A stretch of DNA of 8,276 nucleotides from an uncultured Bacillota bacterium (lineage in GTDB: Bacteria; Bacillota; JAAYKD01). The notes beneath the pieces were generated by a model that saw only the letters and a list, made by a program, of their open reading frames with translations, was not told the origin of the DNA and did no database searches. The translations under genes were made by a program, and so were the position numbers. The stretch covers positions 1 through 8,276 of the forward strand of contig CALCNS010000187.1 of the NCBI GenBank assembly GCA_937897315.1. The letters run 5' to 3'. This document shows positions 1 to 6,288 of this stretch, one piece after another (position 1 is the first letter of the stretch; each line of letters starts with the position of its first letter).

Positions 1-726
1 ACGATTTTACTCGGGGTTGCCAGCACGATTGTATCGCTTCTGATCTTGGTTAAAGTGGAGCAGCAAGTGGAAAACGCCAATGGACAGCCGATTATTGCCA
101 TGAGCTTGTTCAAAAACAAAGAGTATTCCATCTTGTTAATCATCGGCTTATCTTGCTTTTACTATAGTACCATTATGCTAACCTATGGTTCTTTAGCCGC
201 TTTCCAAATTATACGAAGTAATGCAACAACGGTTGGATTGTTGTCGATGCCTCGTACCATCATCACAATGGTCTTACCTGCTTTTACTGGAATTTGGGTA
301 GGGAAGCACAGAGGAAACTCCTGGAAGTCTATGGCGCTCGCATCGGGATTAGTCGCTCTGGCCATGCTTCCTTTTACCATGATCTCCTCTTCCTTCTCGA
401 TTATGATCTTTTTCGTCTTGTTCGGCGTGACCGGCATTGCCGAAAGTTTTAGAGCCGTTTCTATTACACCTGCAGCCCAAGCGACCTTAACCCCTGAAAC
501 CTTATCGACCGGCACAGCCTTGTTGAATTTCATAAACTCCTTAGCTGCCGTATTGGCAGGTTCTTTTGGGGGATTACTGTTCAACTCGGCGCAGGGAGAC
601 ATTGCCAAAGGTGTGAGCCAGGCGTTTGTATCGGCCGTTGTCGTTTCCACTCTCGCTTTCTTGTTGGTGGTTTTCTTTATTCGCAAGAAGCACATGCAGG
701 ACTCAGAAGACGTTATGGCTGCATAA
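1..726 (+). CDS. MFS transporter, C-terminal part (5' end outside window)
   Basis: The frame is open from the first base, so the gene is cut by the window edge. A TTG at 46 is only an internal codon. The visible 241 residues are strongly hydrophobic, with about six membrane-spanning stretches separated by short polar loops such as VGKHRGNSWKS. The last helix ends in the basic cytosolic tail IRKKHMQDSED. The region TPETLSTGTALLNFINSLAAV near residues 162-182 resembles the late-helix region of multi-helix drug:proton antiporters of the major facilitator superfamily (DHA2/EmrB-QacA type), where a small-residue-rich helix follows a 'P-E-x-x-G' turn. The likely role is export of a small molecule driven by proton motive force in the cytoplasmic membrane. 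The substrate cannot be read from this half, and motif A near the N-terminus lies outside the window. A terminator-like hairpin follows 40 bases after the stop. Family confidence is good; subfamily is inference. Confidence 0.85.
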   Translation, partial: TILLGVASTIVSLLILVKVEQQVENANGQPIIAMSLFKNKEYSILLIIGLSCFYYSTIMLTYGSLAAFQIIRSNATTVGLLSMPRTIITMVLPAFTGIWVGKHRGNSWKSMALASGLVALAMLPFTMISSSFSIMIFFVLFGVTGIAESFRAVSITPAAQATLTPETLSTGTALLNFINSLAAVLAGSFGGLLFNSAQGDIAKGVSQAFVSAVVVSTLAFLLVVFFIRKKHMQDSEDVMAA

Positions 727-764
727 GTGTCAGCCTGTCTTACAGTGAATCAGTCGTGACGAAA

Positions 765-838
765 CAAAAAAAAGGAACTCTCTTTGTATCTGGGTCAAGC
801 GTAGCTAAGCCCAGATGCAGGAAGGGTTCCTCTTTTTA
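765..838 (+). terminator. Branched hairpin with A- and T-tracts, likely transcription terminator
   Basis: An outer stem pairs AGGAAC (773-778) with GTTCCT (826-831). An inner stem pairs ATCTGGG (788-794) with CCCAGAT (810-816). An A-tract (766-772) precedes and a T-tract (833-837) follows, with C832 as a single bulge. This suits an intrinsic terminator for the MFS gene, possibly bidirectional. It sits only 47 bases before the serine hydrolase start, so it could also act as an attenuator between the two genes. No ligand- or tRNA-sensing element was recognised in it. Confidence 0.65.
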
Positions 839-884
839 TCGAATCTTGCAGAGCTAAGAGTTCATTGAGGAGGAATGCGGTTTT

Positions 885-1886
885 ATGAAGATTGAACACA
901 GAGATGCATGGAGTTCCGTCATTTCGCAGTCTATGCAAGAAAACAAGGTATTTGGTCTGGCAATGTCACTGATCTCCCAAGGTACAGTGATTCTTACCTC
1001 GACCCACGGTATCACCAACAGCATCTCACAAGAGGAGGTGCAACTCCAAACAAAGTTTGAAGCCGCCTCTTTAACAAAACCGGTATTTGCGTATCTAATC
1101 TTGCTGCTTCGGGATCAAGGCAAAATTGATTTAGATGTTCCGGTTGCAGATTACCTCCCGGATTATGAAATCAGCCAGGATTCGCGGTATAAGCAGATCA
1201 CCCCTCGCATCGTTTTGTCCCACGGCTCGGGCTTTGCGAATTGGAGCAAGAAACCAGTTACCATCCATTTTGACCCGGGAAGCCGGTTTCAATATTCCGG
1301 TGAAGCGTATTTCTACTTGCAAAAAGCGGTGGAACGAATTACCGGTGTAGGGTTAGAAGAACTTATTCAGGAGTATATTTTCGAACCCTTGCAGATGAAC
1401 CACAGTGCCATGGTCAGAACCGAGCTTGTAAATGAGCAGCTTTCTTTTACCTTTGACAAAGACGGCCAAAGAGAGCCCAAGCGCAATCTCACCAATAGCA
1501 GTGGCAATACCGACCCCAATGCGGCCTATTCCTTGTATACCACTATTGAAGATTATACCCGGTTCCTATTGAACCTCATGGATCAAAAAATCCTACCATT
1601 ACACCAAAGCAGTTTTAACGAAATGATTCAAGTGCAGAATACCTTCAACCAAGAGGTTTTTTGGGGACTCGGCTGGGGAATCTACAAAAAAGAGGAGAAA
1701 CTTCTATGGCATTGGGGAGATAACGGAGGCTTCAAAGCCCTTGTATGTTTATGCTTAGAAACAAAATCCGGGGTTTTAATATTTACCAATAGCTTCAACG
1801 GGCTGCAAGTGTGTTTTGACACCGCAAGCTTGGTGACAGGTGTAGATTTCACTCCCATTCAGAAATTTATTGCTAGTAAACATTAG
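885..1886 (+). CDS. Beta-lactamase-family serine hydrolase (class C / penicillin-binding-protein-like fold)
   Basis: This 333-residue protein carries the active-site series of the beta-lactamase/transpeptidase-like fold. The SxxK motif is S62-L-T-K65, with nucleophile Ser62 and base Lys65. The motif LSHGSGF (111-117) is the usual LSHTSG-like turn. The second catalytic motif is Y137-S-G, and the third, HxG-type, is H276-W-G278 within HWGDNGG. Members of this family (COG1680) hydrolyse esters, amides or D-amino-acid peptides; true beta-lactam hydrolysis cannot be assumed. The N-terminus is polar, with no signal peptide or lipobox, so a cytosolic location is inferred, which is atypical for a cell-wall enzyme. 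The ATG start is supported by GAGGAGGA (868-874 region) about ten bases upstream. The gene lies behind the MFS gene but is separated from it by a hairpin, so co-transcription is uncertain. An esterase or peptidase acting on the transporter's substrate is possible but speculative. Confidence 0.9.
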   Translation: MKIEHRDAWSSVISQSMQENKVFGLAMSLISQGTVILTSTHGITNSISQEEVQLQTKFEAASLTKPVFAYLILLLRDQGKIDLDVPVADYLPDYEISQDSRYKQITPRIVLSHGSGFANWSKKPVTIHFDPGSRFQYSGEAYFYLQKAVERITGVGLEELIQEYIFEPLQMNHSAMVRTELVNEQLSFTFDKDGQREPKRNLTNSSGNTDPNAAYSLYTTIEDYTRFLLNLMDQKILPLHQSSFNEMIQVQNTFNQEVFWGLGWGIYKKEEKLLWHWGDNGGFKALVCLCLETKSGVLIFTNSFNGLQVCFDTASLVTGVDFTPIQKFIASKH

Positions 1887-1906
1887 GTGAGGAGTTAGAA
1901 AGTAGA

Positions 1907-1962
1907 GAACCCGTGACAATTCGTCACGGGTTCAAAAAAGCATCGCCGACGCGATGCTTTTT
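1907..1962. terminator. Tandem bidirectional terminator hairpins
   Basis: Hairpin 1 pairs GAACCCGTGAC (1907-1917) with GTCACGGGTTC (1923-1933), 11 perfect base pairs around a 5-base loop. Hairpin 2 pairs 1935-1946 with 1951-1962, 12 perfect pairs (core GCATCGC/GCGATGC) around a 4-base loop. It has an A-tract on its left and TTTTT on its right, so it can terminate in both directions. It lies between the convergent serine hydrolase and the minus-strand membrane protein and fits as their shared terminator. Confidence 0.9.
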
Positions 1963-2012
1963 AACGTACTTTTTGCTGCTTATAGGAGCACTAGGATCAC
2001 AATGCTAAAATT

Positions 2013-2654
2013 TTAGAAACCAAACGGAAGAAACACTTTGAGCAGTATGGCAAAAACAATGCCTAAGCCCGCTGCTTTTAGGGTTTCTTTTTTGTTTTGG
2101 TAAAGCAGCATCATCGTGGCCCCGAAGACGATGAATTCCAACAGATACCTTACATAGAAGTAAACAAAACCATAGGAAAAGGTTAAGTTGAACACAACTG
2201 CAAGGATCCCTGCCTTTAACACCAGTGCCGGCAAACCATCTCCTTTGGCAAACCAACATATAAAGCCTAACAAGGGAGATACAAAGGCAAGCCCAAACCA
2301 AATTATAGCATATTCTTGTGGAAAGAAGCCGGCGATAAAGGTGGAGTAGAGGTAATAGCTGCTCACAAAGCCGAGGAAGAACACAAAAACATTCAAAGCT
2401 GCCCTCTTTGCTGAACTTGCAGAGATAGAGACCCAAACCCCAATGAAAATCCAGATAGCCAAACGGCTGAAGAAATTTCGCAAATCCAACGCCTGCAAAA
2501 AAGATGGTAGCAAATTGGAGGGTGTTTCATCTAGGAACTTTGAGAGTACGCCCAAAAGAACCCCGAAGAGGAGCAGTAACAGGGTATGAATGATCTGCTT
2601 CTTGAGGGGAATATTGGTTTTTGGTGAGCGAACGGGATGTGAAAGAGAAAGCAT
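2013..2654 (-). CDS. Integral membrane protein of unknown function (about 6-7 helices)
   Basis: The frame is open upstream to a TTG at 2729. The ATG at 2654 is preferred because AAGGAG stands six bases before it on the minus strand and the protein then begins with a short basic segment before the first helix. This gives 213 residues. Hydrophobic stretches lie near 21-39, 62-79, 86-104, 115-135, 141-160, 164-185 and 193-210. Between them are short loops, including the well-marked LSKFLDETPSN (37-47) after helix 1 and WFAKGDG (134-140). There are no catalytic motifs that I recognise. The layout resembles small uncharacterised membrane proteins of Bacillota (possibly the DUF6518 group, from memory and not certain). 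The gene is transcribed towards the tandem terminators and away from the GIY-YIG gene, with which it shares a 184-base divergent upstream region. Confidence 0.8.
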   Translation of the reverse strand: MLSLSHPVRSPKTNIPLKKQIIHTLLLLLFGVLLGVLSKFLDETPSNLLPSFLQALDLRNFFSRLAIWIFIGVWVSISASSAKRAALNVFVFFLGFVSSYYLYSTFIAGFFPQEYAIIWFGLAFVSPLLGFICWFAKGDGLPALVLKAGILAVVFNLTFSYGFVYFYVRYLLEFIVFGATMMLLYQNKKETLKAAGLGIVFAILLKVFLPFGF

Positions 2655-2728
2655 AGTGTGCTCCTTATCAAACACTTCTGTATTTTTATCAATTTTTTTA
2701 TGATTTTGTGGAAGGTAAGCTGAGAGCA

Positions 2729-2741
2729 ATTGTTGAACAAT
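2729..2741. promoter_or_regulatory. Perfect 13-bp palindrome in divergent intergenic region (candidate operator)
   Basis: ATTGTT-G-AACAAT is an exact 6+1+6 inverted repeat. It lies between the minus-strand membrane gene (start 2654) and the plus-strand GIY-YIG gene (start 2839). It overlaps the TTGAAC that I take as the -35 of the plus-strand promoter. Binding by a dimeric repressor is inference; the motif is short and AT-rich. Confidence 0.35.
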
Positions 2742-2762
2742 GTTTGTGATTATAAATATAGA
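2733..2762 (+). promoter_or_regulatory. Candidate sigma-A promoter for the GIY-YIG gene
   Basis: TTGAAC (2733-2738) and TATAGA (2757-2762) are separated by 18 bases, close to the vegetative consensus. The -10 lies about 75 bases before the GTG start. The surrounding TATAAATATAGATAG is AT-rich enough that the exact -10 could shift by a few bases. Confidence 0.4.
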
Positions 2763-2838
2763 TAGAACGGAGTAAAATGTAAAGAGGGGGAAGCTAATTT
2801 CTAACCCAGCTAAAAAACAATGATTGGAGTGTTCATAA

Positions 2839-3564
2839 GTGCAGCAAGAATTTAAACAAGAAATTATCGATAAGTTGAAAAGCTATGTCTACAGATTGAT
2901 TGATCCAAGAAACGGTGAAACTTTCTATATAGGAAAAGGGAAAGGGAATCGCGTTTTTGCGCATATCCGGACGGAAGAGGGTCTCGAGGGAGATGATATT
3001 GAAAACAAATTAAAACGCATTAGACTAATAAAAGCAGCTGGTTTGGAGGTTTCTCATGTTATTCATCGTCATGGTATGGACGAAACGACAGCGCTTCAAG
3101 TAGAAGCTGCCTTAATTGATGCTTACCCAGGTCTTACAAACATTGCATCTGGTATTGGAGCGAATAGTTTTGGTGTAATGCATGCCGAAGAAGTAATTCG
3201 TCAATATACTGCTGAACAAGCAGTTTTCAAACATAAAGCAATACTGATTAATATAAACATCAGCATCTCATTAACCTCAATATATGAGGCAACACGTAAA
3301 GCATGGAAGCTTAACAAATCAAAAGCGGAAAAAGCAGAAATTGTCCTGGCTGTTGAGAAAGGCTTGATTCGAGCCGCTTTCATACCGGAATGTTGGCTAG
3401 ATGTTACTGCAGAGAATTTTCCCGGTGCTGAGGCGGAACCAGGTCGTATTGGATTTATCGGAATTGAAGCCCCAGATGAAATCGTCCAACTCTATGTTGG
3501 AAAGCGCGTTCCTGACAGTTATCGGAAAAAGGGTGCAGCTAATCCAGTAAGATATACTTGGTAG
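2839..3564 (+). CDS. GIY-YIG nuclease-like protein, COG3680 / LEM-3-like type
   Basis: This is a 241-residue protein with a GTG start; GGAG (2826-2829) lies nine bases upstream. Residues 15-110 form a GIY-YIG-type domain. The first strand is Y16-V-Y18 with RLIDPRNGETF after it, and the second is Y30-I-G-KGKGNRVFAH, carrying R38 and H42. E89 in the helix ALQVEAALIDAYPG is the expected metal ligand, followed by LTN101. This matches the LEM-3-like subgroup, where the motif is 'FYIGKGKGNR'. Family members cut DNA or are predicted nucleases; no substrate is known for COG3680 that I can name. The C-terminal part (about 125-241) is a separate conserved module with VLAVEKGLIRAAF, GRIGFIGIEAPDEIVQLY and the ending GKRVP...GAANPVRY. 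Such tails recur in several nuclease-like proteins and may sense a nucleic acid feature (inference). The GTPase starts 57 bases downstream, with only a weak 5-bp hairpin (3563-3578) between, so co-transcription is plausible. Confidence 0.88.
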   Translation: MQQEFKQEIIDKLKSYVYRLIDPRNGETFYIGKGKGNRVFAHIRTEEGLEGDDIENKLKRIRLIKAAGLEVSHVIHRHGMDETTALQVEAALIDAYPGLTNIASGIGANSFGVMHAEEVIRQYTAEQAVFKHKAILININISISLTSIYEATRKAWKLNKSKAEKAEIVLAVEKGLIRAAFIPECWLDVTAENFPGAEAEPGRIGFIGIEAPDEIVQLYVGKRVPDSYRKKGAANPVRYTW

Positions 3565-3621
3565 GAGGTTATTCTCCTCTCTATTGTTTAGCGATCTTGA
3601 TAACCGAAAGGAGCACCGCTC

Positions 3622-4782
3622 ATGCAAAGAGGAAACGTCTTAGTCATTGGTAATTCTGGCGTAGGGAAGTCTACCCTGATCAATGCTCTTCTTGGCGAAG
3701 AACGAGCTAAAACTGGGTGGGGAACAGAAGGAACTACGGAAGAGCTGGCTATATATGAGAGCGATAAGCTCAACTTCCGGCTTATCGATACGGTTGGATT
3801 TGAGCCGTCTTGGTTTAAGGGATACAGAGCGATCAACTCTGTAAAGAAGTGGTCCAAGAAAAGCGCTAAAGAGGGTCATACCGATACGCAAATCAATGTA
3901 ATTTGGTTTTGTGTTGAGGGAACCGCCGGAAAGCTCTTTGCTAAAAGCATCAATGATTTATCTCGAGCAACTTCTATGTGGCCATCGGTTCCGGTCGTTG
4001 TTGTGATAACGAAATCCTATTCGGTTCCGGATCGCACTCGGAATATTGAAATGGTCTACAATGCCTTTGCCAAACAGAAGAAGTATACCAAGAATCTTCG
4101 CAAAGTTATACCGGTTGTGGCTCAGGTATTTGTGTTGAACGATAACGCATTTGCACCTCCTGAAGGGCTCACCGAACTGATTGAAGCTACCAATGAACTG
4201 ATGCCGGAAGGGATGAAATCCAGCGAACACGACATTGCTGCTTATAAATTGAATCGCAAGAGATTCATGTCGCAGGCCATTGTCAGTGTTTCCACAACTG
4301 CTGCAGTGGTCGTGGGAGCGGTTCCTATTCCATTTCCAGATGCCACCATACTCATGCCGTTGGAAGTCGCTTTGGTGAATTCCTTGGCGCAAGTATATGA
4401 GATAAAGAAAGATGAGGCGTCGAAGAATCTCTTCAATACGATCGTTGAAGTTGGCACAGTCAGCATACTTGCAAGGCAAGCCATTGGCGCTGCGAAAGCG
4501 ATTCCCGGGTTGAACATTGGTGCAGCGGCATTGAACGCCATTGTTGCAGGTAGCATTGTTGCTGTGCTTGGTGAAGGCACGATTTATGTGTTTGAACAAA
4601 CCTACTTGGGCAATAAAGCAGTGACCGACATTGAGTGGGTTCAAAAGATGTTCGACACCAAATTCACTTCGAGTTTGCAAGAGATTATAAAAACGTTGAC
4701 CGATAAATCTTCGCAAGCCACCGACACCAAAACCGTTGTGAAACTCATGGGCGATGTGCTGAAGGCGATGTTTGGGAAATAA
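3622..4782 (+). CDS. P-loop GTPase with C-terminal DUF697-like membrane-associated region
   Basis: This is a 386-residue protein with an ATG preceded by AAAGGAG (3607-3613) at eight bases. The N-terminal half is a TRAFAC-class GTPase. G1 is GNSGVGKST (10-18); the likely G2 threonine is in TEGTTE (35-40); G3 is D56-T-V-G59. Where NKxD would be expected for G4 there is VVVVITKSYS (124-133), so the usual specificity Asp is absent. The G5 position is not clear, near VVAQVF (165-170). Residues about 205-330 are small-residue-rich and hydrophobic: a stretch with TTAAVVVGAVPIPFPDATIL, then the helices KAIPGLNIGAAALNAIVAG and SIVAVLGEG. This matches the DUF697/YcjF-like C-terminal region seen in GTPases placed near membranes. 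The role is unknown; nucleotide-dependent assembly at the membrane is a family-level inference. It follows the GIY-YIG gene closely and ends at a strong terminator, so those two genes may be one transcription unit. Confidence 0.88.
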   Translation: MQRGNVLVIGNSGVGKSTLINALLGEERAKTGWGTEGTTEELAIYESDKLNFRLIDTVGFEPSWFKGYRAINSVKKWSKKSAKEGHTDTQINVIWFCVEGTAGKLFAKSINDLSRATSMWPSVPVVVVITKSYSVPDRTRNIEMVYNAFAKQKKYTKNLRKVIPVVAQVFVLNDNAFAPPEGLTELIEATNELMPEGMKSSEHDIAAYKLNRKRFMSQAIVSVSTTAAVVVGAVPIPFPDATILMPLEVALVNSLAQVYEIKKDEASKNLFNTIVEVGTVSILARQAIGAAKAIPGLNIGAAALNAIVAGSIVAVLGEGTIYVFEQTYLGNKAVTDIEWVQKMFDTKFTSSLQEIIKTLTDKSSQATDTKTVVKLMGDVLKAMFGK

Positions 4783-4788
4783 AAAGTA

Positions 4789-4834
4789 CCAACAAACGGA
4801 GCCGTTTTGGATTTCGCTCCGTTTGTTGGGTTTT
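4789..4834 (+). terminator. Intrinsic terminator after the GTPase gene
   Basis: A perfect 14-bp stem pairs CCAACAAACGGAGC (4789-4802) with GCTCCGTTTGTTGG (4816-4829). It closes a 13-base loop and is followed by GTTTT (4830-4834). It starts seven bases after the stop codon. The U-tract is short, so some read-through into the ADP-ribosylglycohydrolase gene is possible. Confidence 0.85.
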
Positions 4835-4848
4835 GCTGGGGTAGGGAT

Positions 4849-4907
4849 TGCCAAAGTGTCGCCAAGTAAGCGACCACTGCCAAGCAAATTTTTGCTATTC
4901 TTATACT
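4849..4907 (+). promoter_or_regulatory. Promoter region of the ADP-ribosylglycohydrolase gene with three GCCAA repeats
   Basis: TATACT (4902-4907) is a good -10 candidate, 25 bases before the start codon. The -35 is poor: TGCCAA (4878-4883) at 18 bases. A weak -35 often goes with activator dependence. GCCAAA/GCCAAG occurs three times (4850, 4861, 4879), and GTGTCGC/GCGACCAC form a small imperfect inverted repeat around the middle copy. These may be regulator sites; this is inference from pattern only. Confidence 0.3.
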
Positions 4908-4932
4908 ACTGAAATGAAAGTGGTGAGGACCC

Positions 4933-5781
4933 ATGTTTGGTGCAATAATCGGTGATATTGTCGGCTCGGTATACGAGTGGAACAACATAAAGACGAAGGA
5001 GTTCCCTTTGTTTCGGAATGACTGCTTCTTTACCGATGATACGGTTATGACCCTTGCAGTGGCGGATGCGATTATGCAAATGGATCGAGATAAATTATTG
5101 GGACCAGATGCAGAGAAAACTTTCGCTGCTTCCATGAAGAAGTGGGGTAGGAGATACCCCAACGCCGGTTATGGAGGACGGTTTAGCCAGTGGCTTGTAT
5201 CCTATGACAATCAACCTTACAACAGCTGGGGCAATGGCTCTGCAATGCGAGTTTCTCCCTGTGCCTGGGCTGTTCCGCAATCGTTTATGGCGCACGAAAG
5301 TATAGATCAATTAGAAAGATTGGCAAAAACCAGTGCAACTGTGACACATAATCACGAGGAAGGCATTAAAGGAGCTGTGGAGACGGCGCTGGCTATCTGG
5401 TATATGCTTCGAGCAAGAGGTTACACAAACGAATCAAACAGCATTCAACATTGGAAGCAGATGATCATCAGTCACTCTAAGTATGACTTGTCTAAAACTT
5501 TAGATGAAATTCGCCCAACCTATACGTTTAACGAGAGTTGCCAAGAAACAGTGCCACAAGCGATTATTGCGTTTCTAGAAAGCACCGATTTTGAAGATGC
5601 CATACGCAACGCCATATCTCTGGGAGGTGACAGCGATACCTTAGCAGCAATCACCGGCTCAATTGCCGAAGCGGCTTATGGCATTCCTGATTGGATGAAA
5701 GAACGTGCCTGGTCTTATTTGGATGAACCCACACGAGATGTGTGTAGAAGGTGGAGTGAGTATATGAAACATCGTGTTTAA
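4933..5781 (+). CDS. ADP-ribosylglycohydrolase family protein (DraG/ARH-like)
   Basis: This 282-residue protein has all the family's landmarks. The N-terminus is MFGAIIGDIVGSVYEW, with the GDxxGS turn. FTDDT (33-37) supplies metal ligands T34, D35 and D36. GNGSAMRVSP (101-109 region) is usually GNGAAMRVSP. THNHEEGIKGA (138-148) is followed by the second metal site LGGDSDTLAAITG (230-242), with D233, D235 and T236. Family members use two Mg2+ ions to remove ADP-ribose from arginine, serine, nucleic acid or small-molecule carriers; the target here is not readable. The length is normal and no signal peptide is seen, so the protein is cytosolic. The ATG has GGTGAGG (4922-4928) just upstream. The YbjQ-family gene follows after 95 bases without a clear terminator, so the two may be co-transcribed. 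A decayed second copy of this protein's C-terminus lies at 6289-6345. Confidence 0.93.
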   Translation: MFGAIIGDIVGSVYEWNNIKTKEFPLFRNDCFFTDDTVMTLAVADAIMQMDRDKLLGPDAEKTFAASMKKWGRRYPNAGYGGRFSQWLVSYDNQPYNSWGNGSAMRVSPCAWAVPQSFMAHESIDQLERLAKTSATVTHNHEEGIKGAVETALAIWYMLRARGYTNESNSIQHWKQMIISHSKYDLSKTLDEIRPTYTFNESCQETVPQAIIAFLESTDFEDAIRNAISLGGDSDTLAAITGSIAEAAYGIPDWMKERAWSYLDEPTRDVCRRWSEYMKHRV

Positions 5782-5812
5782 TAGTAAGTTATCTGTACTT
5801 CATACTACAGGA

Positions 5813-5875
5813 ATGGTTCCCAAGTTTGAAAGAGAAGAAATAAGTCTAGAGAAAATCAAAAAAGGAGAGGATTAG
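5813..5875 (+). other. 20-codon open frame overlapping the next gene's ribosome binding site
   Basis: ATG at 5813 opens a 20-residue frame (MVPKFEREEISLEKIKKGED) ending in TAG one base before the ATG of the YbjQ-family gene. Its codons for KKGED contain that gene's AAAGGAG. It lacks a well-spaced ribosome binding site of its own, as CAGGA abuts the ATG. It may be a coupling leader, the tail of a lost gene (the frame is open further upstream through the end of the previous gene), or chance. Confidence 0.2.
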
Positions 5876-5876
5876 G

Positions 5877-6263
5877 ATGAGTGACATTATTGTAACCACA
5901 GGAGACTTAAAAAGGGATTACGAAGTGATTGGACCGGTGTATTTTCAAGTATCGAACAAGGGGATTTTTAGTAGTGCTCTCAGTGTATTAGTTACTCAAT
6001 ATTCCAAAGAATTACAGCAATTAAAGAATAATGGAGCATTGTCGGAGGAGAGATCGGACTGGGGATTCTTATATGGCGAATACTCTGTGGGCCAAAGTGA
6101 TTTTGAAAAGGCATTCTATATTGCGATTCAAGAGCTTAAGAAACGTGCCGCAATTCTTCATGCTGATGCCATAATCGGCATGCGTCAAGATATTGACCTA
6201 GATACAAACGGATTTACATTCTTCTATATGCAAATGTATGGCACCGCGGTTCGATTTGTTTAA
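5877..6263 (+). CDS. YbjQ-family (UPF0145) heavy-metal-binding-domain-like protein
   Basis: This 128-residue protein has an ATG with AAAGGAG (5861-5867) nine bases upstream. The N-terminal IIVTTGDLKRDYEVIGPVYF and the C-terminal HADAIIGMRQDIDL (95-108), followed by QMYGTAVRF (119-127), are the two conserved ends of the YbjQ/UPF0145 fold. Members are usually about 100-110 residues and form pentameric beta rings; biochemical function is unproven. There are no cysteines, so the family's 'heavy-metal-binding' label has no support here from residues. An extra segment around 45-72 (rich in Gln, Asn, Glu, Ser) lengthens the middle compared with the short members. It probably follows the ADP-ribosylglycohydrolase gene in one transcript. 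No terminator is seen after the stop. Confidence 0.82.
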   Translation: MSDIIVTTGDLKRDYEVIGPVYFQVSNKGIFSSALSVLVTQYSKELQQLKNNGALSEERSDWGFLYGEYSVGQSDFEKAFYIAIQELKKRAAILHADAIIGMRQDIDLDTNGFTFFYMQMYGTAVRFV

Positions 6264-6288
6264 TAAGCTATCAAGGTACATCGATTAC

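Noticed and set aside
183..695. A 170-residue minus-strand frame opposite the MFS gene
   Set aside because: It is antisense to a clear multi-helix membrane protein; such long antisense frames are common opposite hydrophobic codons. It shows no motif.
1900..1965. CRISPR-like or repeat-array reading of the tandem hairpins
   Set aside because: The two palindromes differ in sequence and do not recur in the window; their place between convergent genes fits terminators.
2005..2436. A 143-residue Cys/Leu-rich minus-strand frame
   Set aside because: It overlaps the membrane-protein gene in another frame on the same strand. It has no ribosome binding site, and the Cys-rich composition comes from out-of-frame reading of hydrophobic codons.
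2655..2729. N-terminal extension of the membrane protein from TTG 2729
   Set aside because: There is no ribosome binding site at 2729, the extra residues are polar and AT-driven, and ATG 2654 has AAGGAG at ideal spacing.
3563..3580. Terminator between the GIY-YIG and GTPase genes
   Set aside because: The stem AGGAG/CTCCT is only five pairs and no T-tract follows directly, so it is too weak to call.
3958..4887. A 309-residue open frame on the minus strand opposite the GTPase gene
   Set aside because: It lies antisense to a gene with clear P-loop and DUF697-like features, its translation is His/Arg/Asn-rich with no motif, and it runs through the terminator stem. It is a codon-bias shadow.
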